Below, piece by piece: positions 1 to 8,131 of a stretch of 64,000 nt of DNA. The notes below the pieces were generated by a model. The model searched no databases. It saw nothing but the letters and a program-made list of their open reading frames with translations, and was not told the DNA's origin. The translations under genes and the position numbers were made by a program. The DNA comes from CAZEVY01 sp964515555. GTDB taxonomy: Bacteria > Acidobacteriota > Terriglobia > Bryobacterales > Bryobacteraceae. Where the stretch lies: positions 1 to 64,000 of the forward strand of contig CAZEVY010000002.1 of NCBI GenBank assembly GCA_964515555.1. The letters are read 5' to 3'. Position 1 is the first letter of the stretch. Each line of letters starts with the position of its first letter.

Positions 1-54
1 CGCGAGGGCGGACGCACGGTCGGCGCCGGCACCGTGGCTGAGATTGTGGCGTAG
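1..54 (+). CDS. tuf: Elongation factor Tu, C-terminal end (partial)
   Basis: Only the last 17 codons and a TAG stop are in the window; the frame is open to the left edge. The visible end, REGGRTVGAGTVAEIVA, matches the conserved C-terminus of EF-Tu (REGGRTVGAG is nearly invariant). EF-Tu delivers aminoacyl-tRNA to the ribosome. Its place just before rpsJ is the usual str-to-S10 operon order. The next gene starts 7 nt later, so the two are probably co-transcribed. Confidence 0.93.
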   Translation, partial: REGGRTVGAGTVAEIVA

Positions 55-61
55 GACGATC

Positions 62-385
62 ATGGCTCTTCGCGAAAGAATACGCATCCGGCTGAAGGCC
101 TACGATCACCGCATCCTGGATCAATCGACCAGCGAGATCGTGAACACCGCCCGCAAGACGGGGGCGACAGTGGCCGGGCCGATCCCGCTGCCGACGGCGC
201 GCAACATATTTACCGTGCTGCGGTCGCCGCACGTGGACAAGAAATCGCGCGAGCAGTTCGAAATGAGAACGCACAAGCGGCTGCTCGACATTCTGGAGCC
301 GACGCAGGATACCGTCGACGCGCTCATGAAGCTCGACCTGCCGGCCGGCGTGGACGTGGAGATCAAGGCTTTCGGTAAGAAGTAA
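62..385 (+). CDS. rpsJ: 30S ribosomal protein S10
   Basis: S10 (107 aa) sits in the 30S head and also works as NusE in transcription antitermination. The N-terminal signature RIRLKAYDHRILDQ is typical, and the length fits the family (about 102-105 aa). An upstream in-frame ATG at 44 would add six residues (MWRRTI) that the family lacks and would run into tuf, so the ATG at 62 is chosen. First gene of the S10 operon, 7 nt behind tuf. Confidence 0.97.
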   Translation: MALRERIRIRLKAYDHRILDQSTSEIVNTARKTGATVAGPIPLPTARNIFTVLRSPHVDKKSREQFEMRTHKRLLDILEPTQDTVDALMKLDLPAGVDVEIKAFGKK

Positions 386-404
386 CGACGGAAGTGAGAA
401 GCAA

Positions 405-1046
405 ATGAGCCCAGGAATCCTAGGCAAGAAAATCGGGATGACGCAGGTGTACCGCCCCGACGGGCAGGCCGTTCCCGTCACGGTTCTCAAGGCCGGGCCC
501 TGCGTCGTGGTGCAGCGCAAGCGCACCGCGCAGGACGAATACGAGTCGGTGCAGCTCGGCCTGGTGGAGCACATCAAGGCGAGCCGAATCTCGAAGCCCG
601 CGGCCGGGCATCTCAAGAAGGCCAACGTCGACGGCGTGCGCTACCTGCGCGAGTTTCGGCTGCGTCCCGGCGACGACGATCTCAAGCCCGGCGACCGGGT
701 GCTGGTCGACGAGTTCCAGCCGCGCGACATGGTGGACGTGATCGGGGTGAGCAAGGGGCGCGGCTTCACGGGTCTCATCAAGCGCCACCATTTTCGCGGC
801 GGTCCGGAATCGCACGGCTCGATGTTCCATCGCGCGGCGGGATCGATCGGCGCATCGAGTTTTCCCTCGCGCGTCTTTCCGGGAACGCGCATGGCCGGTC
901 ACACGGGCGCGCAGCGCGCCACGGTGCGGAACCTGGAGGTCGTCGAAGTCGACTCCGACGACAATCTGCTGATCGTCAAGGGCGCCGTGCCGGGTCCCAA
1001 CGGCGGTTATGTCATCGTGCGCCGCGCCAAGGCGCCGGGGAGGTAA
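405..1046 (+). CDS. rplC: 50S ribosomal protein L3
   Basis: L3 (213 aa) binds 23S rRNA near the peptidyl-transferase centre and is one of the first proteins in 50S assembly. It opens with the typical GILGKKIGMTQVY and carries the conserved loop around GPESHGSMFHR that reaches into the catalytic core. Length is normal. It lies between rpsJ and rplD in the standard order. A GGGGAGG at 1037-1043, overlapping its stop region, serves as ribosome binding site for rplD. Confidence 0.97.
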   Translation: MSPGILGKKIGMTQVYRPDGQAVPVTVLKAGPCVVVQRKRTAQDEYESVQLGLVEHIKASRISKPAAGHLKKANVDGVRYLREFRLRPGDDDLKPGDRVLVDEFQPRDMVDVIGVSKGRGFTGLIKRHHFRGGPESHGSMFHRAAGSIGASSFPSRVFPGTRMAGHTGAQRATVRNLEVVEVDSDDNLLIVKGAVPGPNGGYVIVRRAKAPGR

Positions 1047-1049
1047 CGG

Positions 1050-1676
1050 ATGCCGGTCGTCGATGTCGTCGATGTGAACAACAAGAAGGTGGGCCAGGTG
1101 GATCTGGCCGACGCGGTCTTCGCCGCCGAGGTGAACGAAGCTCTGCTCTACGAATCGGTGCGGCACCACCAGGCCGGCGAGCGCCGCGGCACCGCCAAAA
1201 CCAAGACGCGCCACGAGGTCTCCGGCTCCGGCAAGAAGCTCTGGAGGCAGAAGGGCACCGGGCGCGCGCGCATGGGCTCGATCCGGTCGCCGCTTTGGCG
1301 GCACGGCGGCACCACGCACGGGCCGCAGCCCCGCGACTACAGCTACCGGCTGCCCCGCAAGATGCTGCTCGGCGCTCTGCGCTCGGCGCTCACCGCCAAG
1401 CTGCGCGACGGCGAGCTCACCGTGGTCCGCGAGTTTTCGCTGGCCGACCATAAGACGCGCTCGGTGGCCGCGATTCTCAAGGCGCTCGAAGCGCCGCGCG
1501 GGGCCCTGGTGGTGGACAACGGCGCAGAGAAGAACCTGACGCTCGGCACGCGCAACCTGGCCGGCGTGAAGCTGGTCGCCACGCGCGAGGTTACCACCTA
1601 CGATCTGCTCGGTCATCGCAAGGTTCTGATGAGCGAGGCGGCGGCAAAGAAACTCTCGGAGGCGCTGGCGCCATGA
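1050..1676 (+). CDS. rplD: 50S ribosomal protein L4
   Basis: L4 (208 aa) binds 23S rRNA, and its long loop lines the exit tunnel. The loop is recognisable from KKLWRQKGTGRARMGSIRSP around residue 65-85. The start ATG lies 3 nt after the rplC stop with a strong ribosome binding site 6 nt upstream. The gene ends in an ATGA overlap with rplW. In E. coli L4 autoregulates the S10 operon; no leader sequence is visible here to judge that. Confidence 0.97.
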   Translation: MPVVDVVDVNNKKVGQVDLADAVFAAEVNEALLYESVRHHQAGERRGTAKTKTRHEVSGSGKKLWRQKGTGRARMGSIRSPLWRHGGTTHGPQPRDYSYRLPRKMLLGALRSALTAKLRDGELTVVREFSLADHKTRSVAAILKALEAPRGALVVDNGAEKNLTLGTRNLAGVKLVATREVTTYDLLGHRKVLMSEAAAKKLSEALAP

Positions 1677-1960
1677 ACGTCTACCAGGTCATTCGCAGGC
1701 CGATGATCACCGAAAAGGCGGTCGGCAAGAAGGAAGCCGAGCGCACCATGTGCATCGAGGTGGCGCCGGGCGCCAACAAGACGCAGATCCGCCAGGCGGT
1801 GCAGTCGCTGTTCAAGGTGAAGGTCGAGGACGTGCGCACCGCCAGCTTCGCCGGCAAGCTCCGCAAGCGCGGCCGCTTTCAGGGCTACGGCGCCGACTGG
1901 AAGAAGGCGTACGTGAAGCTGAAGAAGGGCGAGAAGATGCCCGAGTTCGCGGAGGTGTAA
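1673..1960 (+). CDS. rplW: 50S ribosomal protein L23
   Basis: L23 (95 aa) sits at the tunnel exit and is the docking point for trigger factor and SRP. The N-terminus (VIRRPMITEKAV) and the C-terminal KKAYVKL segment are typical. Length is normal. The start overlaps the rplD stop by 4 nt (ATGA), implying translational coupling; rplB follows 2 nt after the stop. Confidence 0.96.
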   Translation: MNVYQVIRRPMITEKAVGKKEAERTMCIEVAPGANKTQIRQAVQSLFKVKVEDVRTASFAGKLRKRGRFQGYGADWKKAYVKLKKGEKMPEFAEV

Positions 1961-1962
1961 CC

Positions 1963-2787
1963 ATGGCGATCAAGAGTTATCGACCGACCACACCGACGCG
2001 GCGCTTCACCACTTCCGTTTCGCGCGAGAACCTCACGCGCCAGAAGCCCGAGAAGTCGCTGACTTCGGGCAAGCAGCGCACCGGCGGGCGCAACAGCATC
2101 GGCCGCATCACCAGCCGCTTCCGCGGCGGCGGGCACAAGCGCGGGTTGCGCGAGATCGATTTCCGGCGCGAGAAGTCGGGCGTACCGGCGCGCGTGGCGT
2201 CGATCGAGTACGACCCCAACCGCTCGGCGCGCATCGCGCTGCTCAACTACGCCGATGGAGAGAAGCGCTACATCGTGGCGCCGGACGGCCTGGCGGTGGG
2301 CCGCACGGTGGTCTCCGGCGCGGAGGCCGACATTCTGGTCGGCAACGCGCTGCCGCTGAAGAACATCCCGCCGGGCACGGTGGTGCACGCCATCGAGCTG
2401 CGGCCGGGCAAGGGCGCGCAGATGGCGCGCGCGGCCGGGACCTCGGCCCAACTGCTCAGCCGCGAGGGCGGCTACGCGCTGCTGAAGCTGCCGTCCGGCG
2501 AAGTCCGGCGAGTGGTCGAGGGCTGCATGGCGACCATCGGGCAGGTCGGCAATCTCGATCACGAGAACGTGTCGCACGGCAAGGCGGGCCAGACGCGCTG
2601 GCGCGGCCGGCGGCCGCACAATCGCGGCGTGGCGATGAACCCGGTGGACCATCCGCACGGCGGTGGCGAGGGCAAGACTTCGGGAGGCCGTCATCCGGTG
2701 ACTCCCTGGGGCCAGCCGACGCGCGGCTTCAAGACGCGCAACAACAAGCGCACCGACAAGGCCATCGTGACGCGGAGGAAGAAGTGA
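1963..2787 (+). CDS. rplB: 50S ribosomal protein L2
   Basis: L2 (274 aa, usual 273-277) is needed for subunit joining and peptidyl-transferase activity. The conserved C-terminal region MNPVDHPHGGGEGK around residue 226-239 includes the histidine implicated in activity. The frame stays open far upstream into rplW, but the ATG at 1963 gives the family's N-terminus (MAIKSYRPTTPTRR). The last codons and the spacer to rpsS are an exact 17-bp tandem duplication, listed separately. Confidence 0.97.
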   Translation: MAIKSYRPTTPTRRFTTSVSRENLTRQKPEKSLTSGKQRTGGRNSIGRITSRFRGGGHKRGLREIDFRREKSGVPARVASIEYDPNRSARIALLNYADGEKRYIVAPDGLAVGRTVVSGAEADILVGNALPLKNIPPGTVVHAIELRPGKGAQMARAAGTSAQLLSREGGYALLKLPSGEVRRVVEGCMATIGQVGNLDHENVSHGKAGQTRWRGRRPHNRGVAMNPVDHPHGGGEGKTSGGRHPVTPWGQPTRGFKTRNNKRTDKAIVTRRKK

Positions 2788-2800
2788 CGCGGAGGAAGAA
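2767..2800 (+). repeat. 17-bp perfect tandem duplication across the rplB stop codon
   Basis: GTGACGCGGAGGAAGAA occurs twice back to back (2767-2783 and 2784-2800). The first copy encodes the basic C-terminus of L2. The second carries the TGA stop and then serves as the 5' untranslated spacer of rpsS, with a GGAGG 11 nt before its ATG. The copies are identical, so the duplication is either recent or maintained. Confidence 0.9.
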
Positions 2801-2806
2801 GTAGCC

Positions 2807-3100
2807 ATGGGGCGATCCATCCACAAAGGCCCGTTCACCGACGAGCATCTCGCCAAGAAGGTGGCCGCCAGCGTCGAGCGCGGCGACAAGAAGGTGATCC
2901 GCACCTGGTCGCGGCGCTCCACCGTGCTGCCGGAGTTCGTCGGCCAGACGATCGCGGTGCACAACGGCAAGAAGTTCATTCCCGTGTACGTCACCGAGAA
3001 CATGGTGGGGCACAAGTTCGGCGAATTCTCTCCGACGCGGACGTTCAAGGGGCATTCGGCCAAGGCGGCCGCCGAAAAGACGGCCAAGCCGGCCGGTTGA
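2807..3100 (+). CDS. rpsS: 30S ribosomal protein S19
   Basis: S19 (97 aa) binds 16S rRNA in the 30S head next to S13. The N-terminus (MGRSIHKGPF) and the motif ENMVGHKFGEFSPTRTF are diagnostic. Length is slightly above the usual 92, through an Ala/Lys-rich tail. Its ribosome binding site is supplied by the second copy of the 17-bp tandem duplication that ends rplB. Confidence 0.97.
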   Translation: MGRSIHKGPFTDEHLAKKVAASVERGDKKVIRTWSRRSTVLPEFVGQTIAVHNGKKFIPVYVTENMVGHKFGEFSPTRTFKGHSAKAAAEKTAKPAG

Positions 3101-3108
3101 GGACCGAG

Positions 3109-3471
3109 ATGATCACGAAATCGGAAGCCAGGTACGTTCGGGTGTCGCCGCAGAAGGCGCGGCTGGTGGTCGACCAGATTCGCGGGCTGCGTGTCGGTCA
3201 GGCGCTAACGACCCTGCAAGGCACCAACAAGGGCATCGCACCGATGGTGGAAAAAATCCTGCGGTCGGCGATCTCCAACGCCGAGCACGGCTCGGGCGGC
3301 GTGGATGTCGACGAGCTGGTCGTCAAAGAAGCTTATGTAAACGAAGGGCCGCGCGCCAAGCGCATCCGGCCCGCGCCGATGGGACGCGCCTACCGCTATC
3401 AGCGGCGCACCTCTCACATCGTCGTGAAGGTCTGGGACGGAGAAGAGGAAGAGGCGGAGGCGGAGGAGTAA
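3109..3471 (+). CDS. rplV: 50S ribosomal protein L22
   Basis: L22 (120 aa) has a beta-hairpin that lines the exit tunnel. The motif YVRVSPQKARLVVDQIRG near the N-terminus and RAYRYQRRTSHI near the end are typical. A TTG at 3097 in the same frame would overlap rpsS by 4 nt. The ATG at 3109 is preferred because a GAGGA lies 5 nt upstream. The Glu-rich end (EEEEAEAEE) is short and plausible. The stop overlaps the rpsC start by 1 nt (TAATG). Confidence 0.95.
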   Translation: MITKSEARYVRVSPQKARLVVDQIRGLRVGQALTTLQGTNKGIAPMVEKILRSAISNAEHGSGGVDVDELVVKEAYVNEGPRAKRIRPAPMGRAYRYQRRTSHIVVKVWDGEEEEAEAEE

Positions 3472-4379
3472 TGGGACAGAAAGTTCACCCCTACGGGTTC
3501 CGTATCGGCTACACCAAGACCTGGCACTCGCGCTGGTTCTCGAAGAAGGATTACGCCAAGCTCCTCCAGGAGGACCTGGAGCTGAAGGGCAATCTGATGG
3601 CGCGCCTCAAGGCCGCCGGCGTCAGCTCGATCGAGGTGGACCGGCCCGGCAACAAGCTGCGCGTGACCATCTACACGTCCCGGCCCGGCATCATCATCGG
3701 ACGCAAGGGCGCCGAGATCGAGAAACTGAAGGTCGACCTCGCCAAGAAGACCGGGCGCGAGGTCTTCATCGACATCCAGGAAGTGCACAAGCCGGAGCTC
3801 GACGCGCAACTGGTCTGCGACTCCATCGCGCTCCAACTGGAAAAGCGCGTGGCCTTCCGGCGCGCGATGCGCAAGGCGGTCGACTCGGCGCTGCGCTTCG
3901 GCTGCAAGGGGATCAAGATCCGGGTTTCGGGACGCCTCAACGGGGCGGAGATCGCGCGCAGCGAGTGGTACCTGCAAGGGCAGCTTCCGCTGCACACCTT
4001 GCGGGCCGACATCGACTATGGTTTCACCGAGGCGCTCACCACTTACGGCAAAATCGGAATCAAGACCTGGGTCTATCGCGGCGACGTGCTCGATATCGGC
4101 GCCCGGCGCCTGGGCGGCCTGCGCGGGGATCCGGAGCCGCGCCGCTCGGCCGGCCGCCGCGAGCGCGACCGCGACCGCGAACGGCGGGGTCCGGCGCCCA
4201 TGGCGGAGCCTCCCGGCGGGGCCATGCAGCCGGTTCCGGGCGATCTGCCCCAACCGGCCCGCGGAACGGCGCCCATCGCGCCACCGCTCGCCGCGCCGCA
4301 GCCCTCCTGGAAGCAGGAGCTGAAACAGGAGCCGGCCGCCGAAGCGCAGCGTCAGGCCACGGAGCCCCCGAAGGAGTAA
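3471..4379 (+). CDS. rpsC: 30S ribosomal protein S3 with a long C-terminal tail
   Basis: S3 (302 aa) binds the 30S head at the mRNA entry channel and contributes to helicase activity. The core, residues 1-210, is normal: MGQKVHPYGFRIG start, KH domain with RPGIIIGRKGAEIEKL around residue 64-79, and an end at VYRGDVLDIGARRLGG. After that come about 90 extra residues, first Arg/Asp-rich (RRERDRDRERRG), then Pro/Ala-rich, then Glu/Gln-rich. Most S3 proteins stop at 210-240. No stop or frameshift separates the tail from the core. Confidence 0.96.
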   Translation: MGQKVHPYGFRIGYTKTWHSRWFSKKDYAKLLQEDLELKGNLMARLKAAGVSSIEVDRPGNKLRVTIYTSRPGIIIGRKGAEIEKLKVDLAKKTGREVFIDIQEVHKPELDAQLVCDSIALQLEKRVAFRRAMRKAVDSALRFGCKGIKIRVSGRLNGAEIARSEWYLQGQLPLHTLRADIDYGFTEALTTYGKIGIKTWVYRGDVLDIGARRLGGLRGDPEPRRSAGRRERDRDRERRGPAPMAEPPGGAMQPVPGDLPQPARGTAPIAPPLAAPQPSWKQELKQEPAAEAQRQATEPPKE

Positions 4380-4386
4380 TCGCGCC

Positions 4387-4806
4387 ATGATGATGCCGAA
4401 GAAAGTGAAGTACCGGAAGCAGCAGCGCGGCCGCCGGCGCGGCGCGGCCTGGCGTGGATCGACGCTGGCTTTCGGCGACTACGGACTGAAGGCCATGAGG
4501 ACCGCCTGGGTCACCGACCGTCAGATCGAAGCCGCCCGAGTCGCCATGACGCGTTTTATCAAGCGCGGCGGCAAAGTGTGGATCCGGCTGTTCCCCGACA
4601 AGCCCATCACCAAGAAGCCGCAGGAAACGCGCATGGGCAAGGGTAAGGGCGCCCCGGAAGGCTGGGTGTGCGTGGTGCGCATCGGGCGGGTGCTGTTCGA
4701 GATGGAAGGCGTATCGCGGCAGATCGCCGACCAGGCCATGAGGCTGGCGGCTCAGAAGCTGCCGATCCCCTGCAAGTTCGTGACGCGGGATGGGGTGACG
4801 CAATGA
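4387..4806 (+). CDS. rplP: 50S ribosomal protein L16
   Basis: L16 (139 aa, normal length) binds 23S rRNA near the A site and is needed for late 50S assembly. KVKYRKQQRGRRRG at the start and the central RIFPDKPITKKP-like segment (RLFPDKPITKKPQETRMG) identify it. Three ATG/ATG/(CCG) codons open the frame; the first ATG at 4387 is used, matching the MLMPK-type start of the family. The end overlaps rpmC by 4 nt (ATGA). Confidence 0.97.
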   Translation: MMMPKKVKYRKQQRGRRRGAAWRGSTLAFGDYGLKAMRTAWVTDRQIEAARVAMTRFIKRGGKVWIRLFPDKPITKKPQETRMGKGKGAPEGWVCVVRIGRVLFEMEGVSRQIADQAMRLAAQKLPIPCKFVTRDGVTQ

Positions 4807-5006
4807 AGGCCGAAAAGCTGCGCGAGCTGGACCAGCGCGAGCTGGAGAACCAGAGTAGGGAAATGATGGATCAGTTGTTCCACCTGCGGCTCCAGATCGG
4901 CATGGGACAGACCGAAGGGCTCAAGAAATACCGGGTGCTGCGCAAGGACCGGGCGCGGGTGCTCACGCTGCTTCAGGAGCTCCAGGACCGGAAGGAGAAG
5001 AAGTAG
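4803..5006 (+). CDS. rpmC: 50S ribosomal protein L29
   Basis: L29 (67 aa) is a small two-helix protein at the tunnel exit next to L23. The N-terminal LRELDQRELENQ and the central FHLRLQIGMGQ match the family. The ATG at 4803 overlaps the rplP stop (ATGA). The frame is open further upstream, but a longer product would overlap rplP and exceed the usual 60-70 aa. Confidence 0.95.
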   Translation: MKAEKLRELDQRELENQSREMMDQLFHLRLQIGMGQTEGLKKYRVLRKDRARVLTLLQELQDRKEKK

Positions 5007-5009
5007 GTC

Positions 5010-5285
5010 ATGGCCGAACAGGCGCTGGGCAACAAGAACGAGAAGGTCGGCGAAGTGGTTTCGACCGCCATGCAGAAGACCATCGTGGTCGAGGTGATCC
5101 GGCGCGTCGCGCACCCGCTCTACAAGCGGATCGTGAGCAAGCGCAGGAAGTTCTACGCGCACGACGAAGAGGGGACGGCCAAGGTGGGCGACGTGGTGCG
5201 CATCATCGAGTGCCGCCCGCTGAGCCGGCTGAAGCGCTGGAGGCTGGGCGCCATCGTGCGCCGGGCGCCGGGCGCCCAGGCGTAG
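5010..5285 (+). CDS. rpsQ: 30S ribosomal protein S17
   Basis: S17 (91 aa) is an OB-fold primary binder of 16S rRNA. The motifs VVSTAMQKTIVVEVIRRVAHPLY and GDVVRIIECRPLSRLKRWRL are shared with the family; the first extends the usual S17 pattern VVSDKMDKTVVV. It starts 3 nt after rpmC and is followed by a 27-nt spacer containing GGAGAA before rplN. Confidence 0.96.
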   Translation: MAEQALGNKNEKVGEVVSTAMQKTIVVEVIRRVAHPLYKRIVSKRRKFYAHDEEGTAKVGDVVRIIECRPLSRLKRWRLGAIVRRAPGAQA

Positions 5286-5312
5286 CCGGGAGAACACCGA
5301 GGAGAACGCTTT

Positions 5313-5681
5313 ATGATCGGAATGCGAACCATCCTGGAGGTCGCCGACAACTCCGGCGCCCGCAAGCTCCAGTGCATCCTGCCGCGCGGCGGCGATCTCG
5401 GGTTGCGCGCCGGTCTGGGCGACGTCATCACGGCCAGCGTCAAGGAAGCGGCGCCGGATTCGCAGATCAAGAAGGGCAAGGTGGTCCGCTGCGTGATCGT
5501 GCGCATGCGCAAGGAGGCCCGCCGGCGCGACGGCACCTACATCCGGTTCGACTCCAACGCCGCCGTGCTCATCACCGAGCTGGGCGAGCCGGTGGGAACG
5601 CGCGTGTTCGGCCCGGTGGCGCGCGAACTGCGCGACAAAAAGTTCATGAAGATCGTTTCGCTCGCCCCGGAGGTCATCTGA
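5313..5681 (+). CDS. rplN: 50S ribosomal protein L14
   Basis: L14 (122 aa, exact family length) forms part of the 50S-30S bridge B8 and is the docking site for the silencing factor RsfS. VADNSGARKLQCI at the N-terminus and the C-terminal GTRVFGPVARELRDKKFMKI are diagnostic. It ends in a TGATG overlap with rplX. Confidence 0.97.
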   Translation: MIGMRTILEVADNSGARKLQCILPRGGDLGLRAGLGDVITASVKEAAPDSQIKKGKVVRCVIVRMRKEARRRDGTYIRFDSNAAVLITELGEPVGTRVFGPVARELRDKKFMKIVSLAPEVI

Positions 5682-6049
5682 TGCCCCGCAAATGGAAACG
5701 CGCGGCCATTCCCGACCGCATCCGCATCCGCAAGAACGACACGGTGAAGGTCATCGCCGGCCGCGACAAGGGCAAGACCGGCCGCGTCCTGCAGGTCGAC
5801 CGGTCCAAGGGGCGCGTGCTGGTGGAAGGCATCGCGCTGGTGAAGCGGCACACCAAGGCGAATCCCTCCAAGCAGATCAAGGGCGGCATCGCCGAGCGCG
5901 AGAGCACTATTCACGTCTCCAACGTGATGATCGTCACCTCGGGTGGCGTGGCCACGCGCATCGCCTACAAGAGCGAGACCGTGGGCGGGCGGGTGCGGCG
6001 CATCCGGGTGGCGCGCAAGGGCGGCGAGAGCCTGGAGAAGAAGGGATAG
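5681..6049 (+). CDS. rplX: 50S ribosomal protein L24
   Basis: L24 (122 aa) is an assembly-initiating 23S rRNA binder near the tunnel exit. It has the KOW motif VIAGRDKGKTGRVLQVD around residue 24-40 and the later NPSKQIKGGI and ESTIHVSNVM segments. The start ATG shares its A with the rplN TGA. About 15 residues precede the core compared with shorter homologues, all basic. Confidence 0.96.
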   Translation: MPRKWKRAAIPDRIRIRKNDTVKVIAGRDKGKTGRVLQVDRSKGRVLVEGIALVKRHTKANPSKQIKGGIAERESTIHVSNVMIVTSGGVATRIAYKSETVGGRVRRIRVARKGGESLEKKG

Positions 6050-6052
6050 CGC

Positions 6053-6595
6053 ATGGCGGCGAGACTCAAGGAACTCTATCGCAAGACGGTGGCGCCGGCC
6101 CTGGTAAAGGAGTTCGGCTACAAGAACGTGATGGCGGTGCCGAAGCTCGAGAAGATCTCGGTCAACATCGGACTGGGCGAGGCCACGCAGGCGCCCAAGC
6201 TGATGGACGGCGCCGTCAACGAGCTGGGCGCGCTGACCGGGCAGCGGCCGGTGGTCACCAAGGCGAAGAAGTCCGTGGCCGCCTTCAAGGTGCGCGAGGG
6301 CAACGCCATCGGCTGCCGGGTGACGCTTCGCGGCGAGCGCATGTACGAGTTTCTCGACCGGCTGGTCAACGTGGCGCTGCCGCGGGTGCGCGACTTCCGG
6401 GGCGTCTCCAGCAAGTCGTTCGACGGCCGCGGCAACTACACGCTCGGGTTGAAGGACCAGCTGATTTTTCCCGAGATCGACTACAACAAGGTGGAGAAGC
6501 TGAAGGGAATGAACATCTCCATCACCACCACGGCGCGTACGGACGCCGAGGGCCTGGCGCTGCTGAAGCACCTGGGCATGCCCTTCCGTACATAA
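6053..6595 (+). CDS. rplE: 50S ribosomal protein L5
   Basis: L5 (180 aa, exact family length) carries 5S rRNA into the central protuberance and contacts the P-site tRNA. KISVNIGLGEAT near residue 36-46, RVRDFRGVSSKSFDGRGNY around 110-130 and FPEIDYNKV identify it. It starts 3 nt after rplX. Confidence 0.97.
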   Translation: MAARLKELYRKTVAPALVKEFGYKNVMAVPKLEKISVNIGLGEATQAPKLMDGAVNELGALTGQRPVVTKAKKSVAAFKVREGNAIGCRVTLRGERMYEFLDRLVNVALPRVRDFRGVSSKSFDGRGNYTLGLKDQLIFPEIDYNKVEKLKGMNISITTTARTDAEGLALLKHLGMPFRT

Positions 6596-6604
6596 AGAGG
6601 AACC

Positions 6605-6790
6605 ATGGCCACCACCGCCAAGATCGCCAAGGAACATAAGAAGCCGAAGTTCAAAATCCGCCTGCGCAACCGCTGCTTCCGCTGCGGGCGGCCGCGGGGC
6701 TATATCGGCAAGTTCGAACTCTGCCGGATCTGCTTCCGCAACCTGGCGCTCGCCGGCGAGGTCCCCGGCGTCATCAAAGCGAGCTGGTAA
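6605..6790 (+). CDS. rpsZ: 30S ribosomal protein S14, zinc-binding (type Z)
   Basis: A short S14 (61 aa) of the C+ type. Cysteines 24, 27, 40 and 43 (CFRC and CRIC) form a zinc ribbon that the longer zinc-free paralogue lacks. The C-terminal motif GVIKASW is the family hallmark. S14 is a late-assembling protein of the 30S head. An AGAGGA lies 5 nt upstream of the ATG. It sits between L5 and S8 as usual. Confidence 0.97.
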   Translation: MATTAKIAKEHKKPKFKIRLRNRCFRCGRPRGYIGKFELCRICFRNLALAGEVPGVIKASW

Positions 6791-6800
6791 CGAGGAATCG

Positions 6801-7196
<396 letters not shown>

Positions 7197-7223
7197 GCCG
7201 GGACTGTTGACGGAGTTTCGAAT

Positions 7224-7766
7224 ATGTCGCGTATCGGACGAAAACTGATTCCGCTGCCCAAGGGCGTCGTGGCGACCGCCGGCGCGGAGCTTTCCGTGAA
7301 AGGACCCAAGGGGACGCTCACGGTTCCGCTGCCGGCCGGCATCGGCATCAAGCAGGCCGACGGACGGATGGAGATCACGCGCGAGAACGATCGCCTCGCG
7401 GCGCTGCACGGACTGACGCGCGCGCTGGCGGCCAACGCCGTGCAGGGCGTCTCGACCGGCTTCGTCAAGGAGCTCGATATCGTGGGCATCGGCTATCGCG
7501 CCGAGGTGAAGGGCCGCGTGGCGGTGTTCACGCTGGGCTACTCGCATGCCATCGAGTTCCTGCTGCCGGAGGGCGTCGATCTCAAGGTCGACAAGCTGAC
7601 GCACCTGGTGCTGAGCGGGGCCGACCGGCAGGCGCTCGGCCAGGTGGCCGCCAACATCCGCGCGCTGCGGCCGCCGGATCCTTACAAGAACAAGGGCGTG
7701 CGCTACACCGGCGAGAAGCTGCGCAAGAAGACCGGCAAGACCGGCGCGACCGCGGGAGGCAAGTGA
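7224..7766 (+). CDS. rplF: 50S ribosomal protein L6
   Basis: L6 (180 aa) lies near the factor-binding site of the 50S subunit. The start MSRIGRKLIPLP, two internally similar domains, and the C-terminal signature PPDPYKNKGVRYTGE are typical. Length is normal. The stop overlaps the rplR start (TGATG). Confidence 0.97.
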   Translation: MSRIGRKLIPLPKGVVATAGAELSVKGPKGTLTVPLPAGIGIKQADGRMEITRENDRLAALHGLTRALAANAVQGVSTGFVKELDIVGIGYRAEVKGRVAVFTLGYSHAIEFLLPEGVDLKVDKLTHLVLSGADRQALGQVAANIRALRPPDPYKNKGVRYTGEKLRKKTGKTGATAGGK

Positions 7767-8128
7767 TGCTGAACCGGCTCTCCCGCGACGTCAACCGCCT
7801 GAAGATCCACACCCGCATCCGGCGCCGCATGCGCGGATCGGTCGGACGGCCGCGGCTGTGTGTATTCCGCAGCCTCAAGCACATCTACGCGCAGGTCATC
7901 GACGATCAGAAGGGGAACACCCTGGCGGCGGCCTCGTCGAACGAAAAGGCGGGCGCGCTGAAGGGCGGCGGCAACGTCGCCGGCGCGGCCGAGGTGGGCA
8001 AGCTCGTCGCCGAGCGCGCCCGTGCCCAGGGAATCACGAAGGTGGTCTTCGATCGCGGAGGATACCGGTATCACGGCCGCGTCAAGGCGCTGGCAGAAGC
8101 CGCCCGCAAGGCGGGACTGGAGTTCTAA
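7766..8128 (+). CDS. rplR: 50S ribosomal protein L18
   Basis: L18 (120 aa) binds 5S rRNA together with L5. The motif RPRLCVFRSLKHIYAQVIDD and the C-terminal FDRGGYRYHGRVKALAEAAR identify it. Both a GTG at 7763 and an ATG at 7766 are in frame; the ATG is chosen because it forms a TGATG junction with rplF, as at other junctions in this operon. Confidence 0.96.
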   Translation: MLNRLSRDVNRLKIHTRIRRRMRGSVGRPRLCVFRSLKHIYAQVIDDQKGNTLAAASSNEKAGALKGGGNVAGAAEVGKLVAERARAQGITKVVFDRGGYRYHGRVKALAEAARKAGLEF

Positions 8129-8131
8129 CCG

